Of a stretch of 6,064 nucleotides of DNA, positions 1 through 6,064 are shown piece by piece. Origin of the DNA: Phycisphaera sp. (GTDB taxonomy: Bacteria; Planctomycetota; Phycisphaerae; Phycisphaerales; UBA1924); contig NVSP01000001.1 in NCBI GenBank assembly GCA_002732755.1, positions 762 through 6,825 on the forward strand, read 5' to 3'. The position numbers and the translations under genes were made by a program. Below the pieces are notes generated by a model. The model worked only from the letters and a program-made list of their open reading frames with translations, had not been told where the DNA came from and ran no database searches. Each line of letters begins with the position of its first letter. Position 1 is the first letter of the stretch.

Positions 1-1308
1 TCGCAGGTGGATATCCGTCGCCCGCATAATCTTGATGAGTTTGTTGGGCGGAAGATCCGTGCCGAGATTCTGAAGATTGATACCGAGCGTCGCAACATTG
101 TGATCTCGCGTCGTCGTTTGGTTGAGACCGAGCGTGCCGAGGCCAAGCGTCGTTTGATGTCGACCCTCGAAGAGGGCCAGATCGTCAAGGGCACCGTCAA
201 GAACATCGCCGACTTTGGTGCGTTTGTTGACCTCGGCGGCATTGATGGACTCTTGCATATCACTGATATGTCATGGGGTCGCATCAATCACCCATCAGAA
301 CTCCTCAAAATCGACGACAAGGTCGAGGTCAAAGTCCTCAACATCGATCGTGAGAAGGAAAAGATCGCTCTTGGTCTCAAGCAGACCGAGTCTTCCCCAT
401 GGGAAGAGATCGAAGCGAAGTTCCCAGTCGGCTCACGCATCAAGGGCGAAGTGGTCAACATCATGTCCTACGGCGCGTTTATTCGCCTCGAAGATGGAAT
501 CGAAGGCTTGGTCCACATCTCCGAGATGTCATGGACCCGCCGCGTCAACCACCCGTCCGAGATGCTCGAGCCGGCACAGGAAATCGAAGTTGTGGTGCTC
601 GACATCGACAAGAACAAGCAAGAGATCAGCCTCGGCATGAAGCAGATCGAGGTCAACCCGTGGGAGCTTGTCGCAGAGAAGTACCCCCCGGGCACCATCA
701 TCGAGGGCGAGGTCCGCAACCTGGCCAACTACGGCGCGTTCGTCGAGATCGAGCCGGGAATCGACGGCCTTCTACATGTCTCGGACATGTCGTGGACCAA
801 GAAGGTCACGCATCCAAACGAGCTGCACAAAAAGGGCGACATCGTCAAGGCTGTCGTTCTCGAAGTCGATCAAGAGAAGCAGCGCATCAGCTTGGGTGTC
901 AAGCAACTCAGCGAAGACCCGTGGCTGCACCTCATCCCAGAGCACTACAAGCCGGGCATGGTTGTCCGCGGCGAGGTCACCAAAGTCACCAACTTCGGCG
1001 TCTTCGTCGAGCTGGAAGACGACCTCGAAGGCCTCTTGCACATCTCCGAACTCGCTGACCACAAGGTCGAGAACCCTCTCGATATTGTCCAGTCGGGGCA
1101 GGAAGTCGATGTCAAGATCCTGCGTGTCGATTCATCGGACCGCAAGATCGGCCTCTCGCTCAAGCGGGCACAGTGGGGCGACACCTCGGCTGCCGGGGGC
1201 GACGATGCCGGCGATGGCGGCGGCGACAACCTCGGGGGCGACATCGGACCAACCCGCGGCGGCATGGACGACCACAGCGCTATGGGCACAGACAAGATCC
1301 AGTTCTGA
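1..1308 (+). CDS. rpsA: 30S ribosomal protein S1, 5'-truncated by window edge
   Basis: Ribosomal protein S1 binds mRNA through repeated OB-fold S1 domains and helps load it on the 30S subunit. The reading frame is open from the first base (Ser-Gln-Val...), and the opening residues SQVDIRRPHNLDEFVG match the interior of S1 domain 2, so the GTG at 7 is not a real start and the gene begins upstream. Four complete S1 domains follow, at about nt 170-385, 424-645, 685-906 and 949-1167. Each has the G-x-V-x-x-I/L-x-x-(F/Y)GAF(V/I) strand (GVFV in the last), a GL(L/V)H(I/V)S/T motif and a closing (I/L)xLGxKQ-type strand (IGLSLKR in the last). The first three complete domains share the MSW...HPSE/NE insert; the last diverges (ISELADHKVENP), as expected for domain 6. 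A Gly/Asp-rich low-complexity tail (nt 1168-1305) ends in DKIQF before TGA. An intrinsic terminator lies 44 nt downstream, so transcription probably ends with this gene. Identification is very secure; only the N-terminus is missing. Confidence 0.97.
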   Translation, partial: SQVDIRRPHNLDEFVGRKIRAEILKIDTERRNIVISRRRLVETERAEAKRRLMSTLEEGQIVKGTVKNIADFGAFVDLGGIDGLLHITDMSWGRINHPSELLKIDDKVEVKVLNIDREKEKIALGLKQTESSPWEEIEAKFPVGSRIKGEVVNIMSYGAFIRLEDGIEGLVHISEMSWTRRVNHPSEMLEPAQEIEVVVLDIDKNKQEISLGMKQIEVNPWELVAEKYPPGTIIEGEVRNLANYGAFVEIEPGIDGLLHVSDMSWTKKVTHPNELHKKGDIVKAVVLEVDQEKQRISLGVKQLSEDPWLHLIPEHYKPGMVVRGEVTKVTNFGVFVELEDDLEGLLHISELADHKVENPLDIVQSGQEVDVKILRVDSSDRKIGLSLKRAQWGDTSAAGGDDAGDGGGDNLGGDIGPTRGGMDDHSAMGTDKIQF

Positions 1309-1352
1309 TCTATTCAGAGGATCAACGCCACTAACATGAAGTATGCTCAACG

Positions 1353-1385
1353 CCCCGCAAGGATTGCCTTGCGGGGTATTTCTTT
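1353..1385 (+). terminator. Rho-independent terminator of rpsA
   Basis: A perfect 10-bp stem (CCCCGCAAGG at 1353-1362 with CCTTGCGGGG at 1367-1376) closes a 4-nt ATTG loop and is followed directly by TATTTCTTT. It lies 44 nt past the rpsA stop codon. On the opposite strand the stem is followed by CGTTGAGC, which is not T-rich, so it should act on + strand transcripts only. Confidence 0.93.
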
Positions 1386-1466
1386 ATGTGCCGTGAAATG
1401 CACGGTATGTTCAGGCCAACGAGAGCATTTTCAGTCTCTCTGTCGCGTGTATGTTGTGCTTTGTCC

Positions 1467-1497
1467 CCGTGCCACTGACCCGTCTTGGGGTCAGTGC
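1467..1497 (+). repeat. Hairpin copy A of a GTGCCA palindromic repeat pair
   Basis: A 9-bp perfect stem (CACTGACCC at 1473-1481 with GGGTCAGTG at 1488-1496) encloses a 6-nt GTCTTG loop and is preceded by the flank CCGTG. Neither strand has a T-run after the stem, so it does not look like a terminator by itself. It aligns over 31 positions, 24 identical, with copy B read on the - strand. Both stem differences between the copies are compensatory. It lies in the rpsA/GT9 convergent intergenic region. From memory, short GTGCCA-containing palindromes are common in planctomycete intergenic DNA; I could not verify that this copy belongs to such a family. Confidence 0.6.
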
Positions 1498-1521
1498 ATC
1501 CCGCAAAGTACGGCAAAGCGC

Positions 1522-1552
1522 AAAAGAGCATTGACCTGCGGACAGGTCAATG
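1522..1552 (-). terminator. Probable intrinsic terminator of the GT9 gene
   Basis: Read on the - strand, the 10-bp stem with TCCG loop (copy B) is followed by CTCTTTTG, a short T-rich tract. The TGA stop codon of the GT9 gene (1547-1549) lies inside the 5' arm of the stem. A terminating ribosome would cover part of the hairpin, so termination may be less efficient than at the rpsA terminator. The T-tract is short and interrupted, which lowers confidence. Confidence 0.6.
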
Positions 1553-1558
1553 GCACGG
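1528..1558 (-). repeat. Hairpin copy B, inverted relative to copy A
   Basis: A 10-bp perfect stem (CATTGACCTG at 1529-1538 with CAGGTCAATG at 1543-1552) closes a CGGA loop (TCCG on the - strand). Read on the - strand it carries the same CCGTGCCA start, TGACC, GTC and GGTCA blocks as copy A. The C-G pairs at two stem positions of copy A are replaced here by T-A pairs. The copy overlaps the last four codons and the stop codon of the GT9 gene, so a repeat-like element forms the end of a coding sequence. Confidence 0.6.
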
Positions 1559-2605
1559 TCGCTCGCTACAGTTTGACAGAAACTGCTCTAGCGATAGGTT
1601 GAGCGCATCCCAGACCTCATCGACCGCGATCCGCCGCATCATCGCTTGGCCTGATTCGGCGTGCTTGTGGTCCATCGGGTCGCCCGGCTCGATGTGCTGG
1701 ATCACTGCCTCGTCCTTCTTATATGGCCCAACCAATTGTGTACGGGTTGGGCCAAAGAGCGCGACGATCGGGCGGTCGAATCCGACCGCCATGTGCAGAG
1801 CCGCCGAGTCGTTGGCGACGACGGCTTGCGATCGCTCGATGATCGCCATCATCGTTCCAATGCTTGTCTTTCCGACGCGGTCGATGACGGGCAAGCCGGC
1901 TTCTGCGAGTTTAAGCAGCGGCGAGCACTGGTCCTCTTCACCCGGTGCGCCGATCACAACGATGTGCAGGCCAGACTCGGCGATCCGCTTGGCAAGTTCG
2001 GCGAACCGCTCGATCGGCCATCGCTTGGCTTCCCACAGACTCGTTGGCGCGAGCACGACATAGGGGTGGCCAAATTCGGCATCCGCTTTGACCGTTGCCA
2101 CTGCATCGTGCGCGCAGTAGAGCCGAAGGTCGGGCTTGTCGTCATTGATTTGCAGCGGTTCAAGGAGCGCCATCATTCTGTCAACGGTGTGGGTGTCTTG
2201 CGGAATGCGGACACGCGAGTTGAGCCCAAGCCAGCCGAGTTCTCGTGCATCGGCGTACCCGATGCGGCGCTTGGCCCGCGTCGCCCATGTGAACAGGCCC
2301 GAGCGCAGCAGGCCTTGGGCGTCGATGGTGATGTCGTAGTTTGCTTTGCGGAGGGAGCGGAGAAAGCGGATCACGGGCAATGGGTTGAGTTTTTTGCTGG
2401 TGGCCCCCATGCCCTTGCGATCAAAGGGGATAACGGTGTCAATGGCGGGGTGGGCGCTGAGCACATCCGCGTAAGGGGCGTTGACGAGCCAGTGGATCTT
2501 GGCATCTGGCCAGCGGTTGTGGAGAGCCGCGGCCAATGGCACGGATCGGCAGACATCGCCTAGGGCGCTTGGGCGGATGATCAGGATGCGTCGAGGCGAT
2601 TCCAA
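1547..2605 (-). CDS. Glycosyltransferase family 9 (LPS heptosyltransferase-like)
   Basis: This 352-residue protein fits the GT-9 (ADP-heptose:LPS heptosyltransferase) family, which transfers heptose or a related sugar to growing LPS core on the cytoplasmic face of the inner membrane. The N-terminal Rossmann half starts with ILIIRPSALGD (7-17), the family's opening strand and glycine loop, and contains DAQGLLRSG (95-103). The C-terminal nucleotide-sugar half shows PTSLWEAKRWP (187-197), VVANDSAALHMA (262-273), LFGPT (283-287) and VGP (292-294). The usual D-(S/T)-G-x-x-H motif reads DSAALH here, with Ala for Gly; Asp and His are kept. Length is normal for the family. The start is TTG at 2605, six codons before the first conserved strand. 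No Shine-Dalgarno is visible, and the nearest upstream alternative in frame is a CTG. The gene is divergent from the secreted-protein gene across 47 bp and ends inside a hairpin. The acceptor, and whether the donor is ADP-heptose, cannot be decided from sequence, so no waa/rfa symbol is given. Confidence 0.9.
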   Translation of the reverse strand: MESPRRILIIRPSALGDVCRSVPLAAALHNRWPDAKIHWLVNAPYADVLSAHPAIDTVIPFDRKGMGATSKKLNPLPVIRFLRSLRKANYDITIDAQGLLRSGLFTWATRAKRRIGYADARELGWLGLNSRVRIPQDTHTVDRMMALLEPLQINDDKPDLRLYCAHDAVATVKADAEFGHPYVVLAPTSLWEAKRWPIERFAELAKRIAESGLHIVVIGAPGEEDQCSPLLKLAEAGLPVIDRVGKTSIGTMMAIIERSQAVVANDSAALHMAVGFDRPIVALFGPTRTQLVGPYKKDEAVIQHIEPGDPMDHKHAESGQAMMRRIAVDEVWDALNLSLEQFLSNCSERPCH

Positions 2606-2641
2606 GGTGACAACTGTATCGGCCAGATTGCTGCTTCGGGT

Positions 2642-2645
2642 AGGA
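2642..2645 (+). promoter_or_regulatory. Shine-Dalgarno AGGA for the secreted-protein gene
   Basis: AGGA lies 7 nt before the ATG at 2653, a good spacing, and supports that start. The same start gives a complete signal peptide beginning at residue 1. Confidence 0.55.
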
Positions 2646-2652
2646 TCTTGGC

Positions 2653-3537
2653 ATGCCCAGAATACTTACATGGCTGGTTCTTCTGCTCATAGGTAGCGTG
2701 GTGTCTGCTCAGCAGCCCACTGAGTTTCTCAGTCTGAGTCTGGATGAACATCCCCAGACACGCTTGGAATCGCTCGCGTCGGAGATCGGCCTTGGGGTCT
2801 GGGATATCGAGGTCGCTGCCAAAACAGATGATGCGCCGGTGACCTTGGCCGTCAATGTCAACGCATGGCGAAGAGCCAGCCCCGATGACTTTGTGCCGGG
2901 GCCGATGAACGCGGTGCTGGGTGCTTTGGGGCTAGCCGATGCGCGCACGATCCGCATTGTTGTGCAAGACGGAGAACTGGGAGCCAAATGGGAACGCCGG
3001 AAGGACGATGGGGCTCAGCAGCGAGTGGTCGTTGCCAAGCTTGAGCCAACAAGTTCAGCGAAAGATCCTGAGCGCTGGGTTCTGCAAGGCGTTGGTCTTG
3101 ATTGGTGCATCCGGGCAGCATCACGCATTACGATCGAACTCGATGACGACGAATCATCGGCGACGAGTTGGCAGCGGTACGACCTCTACATCCGTGCGCG
3201 GTCAACGCTGGTCAGGTCGCTTGCGCGCGCGACCGAGAGGATCTCGCTGTGCGTGACGGAAGATCTTGAATACGCCATTGTGGTTGAGTTTGAGCGGGTC
3301 ATCAAGCCGGGTTCGCTCCGGCGCGCGGTCGATCGGCTCGTTGCAAAGAACGGGATCTGGGATTCGCAAGAAGAGTGGGTCAGCCGGGAATTGCCAAGGA
3401 TTACGGTTCGTGGCGCCGAGTTTGTTCCGGCGGTGCGTGTCGGGCGGGTTGGCGAGAAAGCGGTTGTCGTCGTGGCGATGAGTGAGGCCGATGCACAGGC
3501 TGTTGCAGATTCGTTGTCCGAAATAAGCACAGAATAA
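2653..3537 (+). CDS. Hypothetical exported protein with signal peptide
   Basis: I do not recognise this 294-residue protein. The first 19 residues form a signal peptide: Arg3, a hydrophobic core LTWLVLLLIGSVV, and a probable Sec cleavage after VVSA-19 before QQPTE. The rest is soluble, without another membrane segment, lipobox or repeats, and has only two cysteines (151 and 200). Visible traits are a mixed alpha/beta pattern with several short beta-like stretches (TIRIVVQDGEL, YAIVVEFERV, KAVVVVAMSE), a charged DDDES loop near 164-168, and a helix-like C-terminus (SEADAQAVADSLSEIS). The likely location is periplasmic or extracellular. The ATG at 2653 is supported by AGGA upstream and the signal peptide. 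It is divergent from the GT9 gene and convergent with the GspE-type gene, whose stop codon lies 3 nt away. The neighbouring secretion ATPase might tempt one to call it a type II substrate, but opposite strands give no support. No function is proposed. Confidence 0.85.
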   Translation: MPRILTWLVLLLIGSVVSAQQPTEFLSLSLDEHPQTRLESLASEIGLGVWDIEVAAKTDDAPVTLAVNVNAWRRASPDDFVPGPMNAVLGALGLADARTIRIVVQDGELGAKWERRKDDGAQQRVVVAKLEPTSSAKDPERWVLQGVGLDWCIRAASRITIELDDDESSATSWQRYDLYIRARSTLVRSLARATERISLCVTEDLEYAIVVEFERVIKPGSLRRAVDRLVAKNGIWDSQEEWVSRELPRITVRGAEFVPAVRVGRVGEKAVVVVAMSEADAQAVADSLSEISTE

Positions 3538-3540
3538 GTA

Positions 3541-5217
3541 TCAGGTCGCGATGGCGCGGGATGCTTCTTCGATCGTGGTCAGGCCCGATCGGACTTTCAT
3601 AAACGCATCGGCTTTGAGCGAGTAGAGATTGCCCTCGGCCTCAGCGGCTGCTGCGATTTGTGGGGCGCTATGCCGATTCATCACAAGCTCGCGGGTCGCC
3701 TCGCTGAGCTTCATGATCTCGTACACACCGACCCGGCCGCTGAACCCTCGCTGGAGGCACTGCTTGCATCCGACGGCCTCGAAGAGCGTGTCGCCGCTTT
3801 CAATATCAATGTCTTGGGGCAGATCAAGCGAGTTTGGTTCGACTGGCGATTTGCACGCGGGGCAGAGTCGGCGGACCAATCGCTGGGCAAGGATGCCCTC
3901 GACCGAAGACGAAACCAAGAACGGCTCGACGCCCATATCCAGAAGCCGGGTGATCGAACCGGGGGCATCGTTGGTGTGGAGTGTTGAGAACACGAGGTGG
4001 CCGGTGAGCGAGGCTTGTACCGCGGTTTGCGCGGTTTCAAGGTCGCGGATTTCGCCGATCATGACGACATCCGGGTCGTGCCGGAGGATCGCGCGAAGCC
4101 CCGCTGCAAAGGTGAGGCCGACCTTGTCGTTGACCTGGATCTGGTTGACACCCGCGACCTGGTATTCGACCGGATCTTCGACCGTGATGGCTTTGATCGA
4201 TTCGCTGACGATCTGGTTGAGCGAGGCGTAGAGCGTGGTGGATTTACCCGAGCCGGTCGGGCCGGTGACGAGCAGGATGCCGTGGGGCCGGGTGATGAGT
4301 TGTTCCCACGGCTCGATCACAGCATCTGGCATACCTAGTTCGCTCAGTGTCATCTTGACCGCTGACTTGTTGAGGATGCGGAGGACAAGCCCTTCGCCGT
4401 AGACCATCGGGATGACGCTGACGCGCAGGTCGAACTCTTCGATGCCCTTGCCTTGGGCGCGGTGGCGGAACGAGATCCTGCCGTCTTGGGGTTTGCGTTT
4501 CTCGGCGATGTTCAGATTCGACATGATCTTGAGCCTGCTGACGATCGCAGCGGCAAAACGGTGGACGGTCGCGGGCAAGTTGGCGCGGTGGAGGATGCCG
4601 TCGATCCGGTAGCGGACGACAAGCTCGCTCTCGTAGGGTTCGATATGGATATCCGTGGCGCGGACGGCGAGGGCTTCGCCGATGATGTCGTTGACGAGCC
4701 GGATCACGCTTGCTTCTTGGGCTTGTTCGAGTTCGTCTGATTCTGCGTCAGTGATGAGTTCTTCGAGCCCGCCGGACATGGCATCAAGCGTGTCGCCCGC
4801 CACGCCGTAGTTGGATCGGATGAAGCTTCGGAGTTCTTCGTCGTCGGCGAGGACGAGTTCGATGGCGCAGCCGCTGTGCATGCCAAGCTCGTCGTGGATG
4901 ACGAGCTGGAACGGATCGCTGGTGGCGACGGTCAGCGTGTCCTCGTGCTTTGCGATGGGGACGCAGTGGTGGCGAAAGACGAGCTTGGCCGGGAGCGAGT
5001 CGAGGATTTCTTTCTCGACGATGCGGTCGGACAGATCGACGACTTCGAGCCGGAGTTGTTCGCCGACGGCTTGGAGGACCTGGGCCCGGTCGATGAGTCC
5101 CAATCTCAGCAGCACGCGGTCGAGGCGTTCGCCCGAGCGGGCCTGCTCAGCGATGGCATCATCGAGCTGCTCGCGTGTGATCAGATCGCGGTCGAGGAGG
5201 ACTGTCCCAATACCCAT
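3541..5217 (-). CDS. gspE: GspE/PilB-family secretion or type IV pilus assembly ATPase
   Basis: This is a hexameric cytoplasmic ATPase that powers a type II secretion or type IV pilus-like machine at the inner membrane. From the ATG at 5217 it is 558 residues. An N-terminal MshEN/T2SSE_N region (about 1-140) opens MGIGTVLLDRDLITREQLDD, the family's usual beginning. The catalytic part has ATDIHIEP (187-194), Walker A GPTGSGKST (319-327), the Asp box VEDPVEY (346-352), Walker B with DPDVVMIGEIRD (381-392) and the His box LTGHLVFSTLHTND (404-417). The zinc tetracysteine is C452/C455 plus C484/C487. It ends with GLTTIEEASR, a typical family C-terminus. All catalytic motifs are intact, so it should be active. 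An in-frame ATG at 5319 would add 34 unconserved residues and overlap the preceding gene by 56 nt, so I prefer 5217, although no clear Shine-Dalgarno precedes it. The PTPS-like gene ends 46 bp upstream on the same strand. No pilin, GspD, GspF or GspG is in view, so GspE versus PilB is undecided; the symbol is the closest general one. Confidence 0.93.
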   Translation of the reverse strand: MGIGTVLLDRDLITREQLDDAIAEQARSGERLDRVLLRLGLIDRAQVLQAVGEQLRLEVVDLSDRIVEKEILDSLPAKLVFRHHCVPIAKHEDTLTVATSDPFQLVIHDELGMHSGCAIELVLADDEELRSFIRSNYGVAGDTLDAMSGGLEELITDAESDELEQAQEASVIRLVNDIIGEALAVRATDIHIEPYESELVVRYRIDGILHRANLPATVHRFAAAIVSRLKIMSNLNIAEKRKPQDGRISFRHRAQGKGIEEFDLRVSVIPMVYGEGLVLRILNKSAVKMTLSELGMPDAVIEPWEQLITRPHGILLVTGPTGSGKSTTLYASLNQIVSESIKAITVEDPVEYQVAGVNQIQVNDKVGLTFAAGLRAILRHDPDVVMIGEIRDLETAQTAVQASLTGHLVFSTLHTNDAPGSITRLLDMGVEPFLVSSSVEGILAQRLVRRLCPACKSPVEPNSLDLPQDIDIESGDTLFEAVGCKQCLQRGFSGRVGVYEIMKLSEATRELVMNRHSAPQIAAAAEAEGNLYSLKADAFMKVRSGLTTIEEASRAIAT

Positions 5218-5263
5218 GGCGTGAGTGTATCGGATCGGATCGGTGCGGAACGGAAAGGCATGG

Positions 5264-6061
5264 TCAGGCGGGGTAGGTGCAGCTTGTTTTGGGCGTTTCC
5301 CAGACGGTGACATGCTCAAGCGATGGATTCCCGGACCCTCGGGCGATCTGGGGCATAAGGAGTTCGTAGCAGACCTTGGCGATGTTCTCGACGGACGGGT
5401 TCAGGCCATCGGCAGATGCGAACTCAGCCGTATCGAGGTTGAGGTGCTTGTGGTCGAACCGTTGGATGATGGTCTCATCCACGATCGAATCAAGCTCGGC
5501 GGGCGAAAGGTGGTCGTTTGCAAGTGTGACTCGGCAGCAGATTTCAAGCTCGTAGTTGTGGCCGTGGCCCGAGGGGTTGTTGCACTTGCCGAAGATGTCG
5601 CGGTTCTCGCTCTCGTTGAGAGAGGGGACATTGAGGCGATGAGCGGCGGCGAACTCGTAGCGCTGGCGGAGCAGCGCTTGGGTTGGGGTAGCCATGCAAT
5701 ACTCCAGGCTGTATGTGGGCGAGAGTTTCCATCGGAGTGAAACGAGCTTTGTTGGCAGGTGTGGCGCAAGTGCGTCGGCGAGTTGTTGGATGAAACCCAC
5801 CGGTTCACGCGAGGGGGCGTGGATCAATTCGTGCTGGACCAAGGGCAGGACCGAGCCTCGGACGGCTTGGTCGATCTGCTTGATGTTGACGAGGTAGCCC
5901 GTCGCTGGGTCGGGCTTGCCGGTGCAGACGACATCGAACTCGTAGTAGGTGCCGAGCCCGCGCATCGGGGGTTGGCCGGCGTGGCCGTTGGTTCCGGCGG
6001 GGAGCGCAGCAGAGTGCCCGCCACCTAGGTTTGCACGGACTGTTCTGCGGAGTTCGACCAT
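5264..6061 (-). CDS. queD: Tandem PTPS/QueD-like protein (6-carboxytetrahydropterin synthase family)
   Basis: This 265-residue frame holds two consecutive 6-pyruvoyl-tetrahydropterin synthase (tunnelling-fold) domains. Domain 2 (about 123-265) is complete: AAAH with H141, catalytic C160 in FGKC, HGH zinc ligands H166/H168, the D203-H204 pair in FDHKHLN, PSVENIA, and E255 in VWET. The family converts 7,8-dihydroneopterin triphosphate to 6-carboxytetrahydropterin in queuosine synthesis, or to 6-pyruvoyl-tetrahydropterin. Domain 1 (1-122) keeps the strand pattern, H16 in GGGH and YLVNIKQID. It lacks the Cys, has GLGTYYEF where HGHxY should be, and has Lys-Leu (RWKLS) where the WET glutamate should be, so it is probably structural or regulatory. 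ATG at 6061 is a sensible family start, but only 3 bases lie upstream, so an upstream extension cannot be excluded. An internal ATG at 5695 begins domain 2 exactly, but the frame is open across the junction. Usual QueD proteins are about 120-150 residues. Next gene on this strand: the GspE-type ATPase, 46 bp downstream. Substrate (QueD versus other PTPS types) is inferred. Confidence 0.88.
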   Translation of the reverse strand: MVELRRTVRANLGGGHSAALPAGTNGHAGQPPMRGLGTYYEFDVVCTGKPDPATGYLVNIKQIDQAVRGSVLPLVQHELIHAPSREPVGFIQQLADALAPHLPTKLVSLRWKLSPTYSLEYCMATPTQALLRQRYEFAAAHRLNVPSLNESENRDIFGKCNNPSGHGHNYELEICCRVTLANDHLSPAELDSIVDETIIQRFDHKHLNLDTAEFASADGLNPSVENIAKVCYELLMPQIARGSGNPSLEHVTVWETPKTSCTYPA

Positions 6062-6064
6062 TGG

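Larger units (their letters stand above)
1309..1546. other. Convergent intergenic region between rpsA and GT9 gene
   Basis: These 238 bases lie between the converging ends of rpsA and the GT9 gene. They hold the rpsA terminator, hairpin copy A and most of hairpin copy B. Around 1391-1405 there is only a weak 5-bp inverted repeat (CCGTG/CACGG). I see no tRNA, no convincing promoter and no ORF with family-like content; the reading frames that cross it are assembled from the palindromes. Confidence 0.7.

Noticed and set aside
399..1058. Long Arg/Pro-rich alternative-frame ORFs over rpsA, and similar ones opposite the GT9, GspE and PTPS genes
   Set aside because: Low-complexity shadow frames of confidently identified genes, a result of GC-rich codon usage.
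170..1167. Repeated similar DNA segments within rpsA
   Set aside because: These are the homologous S1 domains of the protein, not a separate DNA repeat.
1336..1602. 88-codon + strand ORF downstream of rpsA (and a 66-codon ORF on the - strand at 1331-1531)
   Set aside because: They run through the rpsA terminator and both palindromes, have no Shine-Dalgarno and no family-like composition, and one overlaps the GT9 coding end. They are best explained as chance frames.
1724..1754. Perfect 10-bp inverted repeat TGGCCCAACC/GGTTGGGCCA with an 11-nt loop
   Set aside because: It lies inside the GT9 gene, where both arms encode the conserved Gly-Pro-Thr and Val-Gly-Pro motifs. Similar codons for these motifs explain it, and no T-run follows on either strand.
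2534..2544. CAATGGCACGG word shared with hairpin copy B
   Set aside because: Here it encodes the start of the conserved GT9 segment SVPL and has no palindromic partner. It is a coincidental 11-base match.
5231..5243. CGGATCGGATCGG short tandem repeat upstream of the GspE-type gene
   Set aside because: Barely more than two units of a 5-base word in GC-rich DNA. I see no operator symmetry or promoter boxes around it.
5218..5319. Longer N-terminus for the GspE-type ATPase from ATG 5319
   Set aside because: It adds 34 Pro/Ser/Lys-rich residues absent from the family and overlaps the PTPS gene by 56 nt. The ATG at 5217 starts precisely at the conserved MshEN beginning.

Overview
The window reads as a compact, moderately GC-rich bacterial chromosome segment carrying five protein genes and almost no mobile or accessory content. 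The best guess for the organism is a planctomycete (perhaps the Phycisphaerae). This rests on the style of the secreted protein, the GspE-type ATPase beside a two-module PTPS protein, weak Shine-Dalgarno usage, and hairpins containing GTGCCA in the intergenic region. It is an inference, because no rRNA or other decisive marker is present.

Left part (1-1546): the 3' three-quarters or so of rpsA (ribosomal protein S1) enters from the left edge on the + strand and ends at 1308. A textbook intrinsic terminator follows at 1353-1385. The remaining ~160 bases before the next gene hold no credible ORF. They carry one free hairpin (copy A, 1467-1497) and run into a second related hairpin (copy B, 1528-1558). 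Copy B is inverted, overlaps the end of the next gene and probably terminates it.

Middle (1547-3537): a glycosyltransferase family 9 (heptosyltransferase-like) gene on the - strand and a gene for a secreted protein of unknown function on the + strand diverge from a 47-bp gap. The GT9 enzyme suggests a diderm cell envelope with LPS-like glycans.

Right part (3541-6061): two - strand genes in the order PTPS/QueD-like, then GspE/PilB-like ATPase, are separated by 46 bp and could be co-transcribed. The ATPase ends only 3 bp from the end of the convergent secreted-protein gene. The PTPS protein is a tandem fusion of a degenerate and an intact tunnelling-fold domain; its start lies at the right edge of the window.

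The genes do not form one obvious pathway: translation, envelope glycan, an unknown exported protein, secretion/pilus ATPase, and pterin/queuosine chemistry. I do not see a new defence, mobile or biosynthetic system. The most interesting signals are the paired inverted hairpins with two compensatory base-pair changes and the PTPS fusion with one catalytically dead half.
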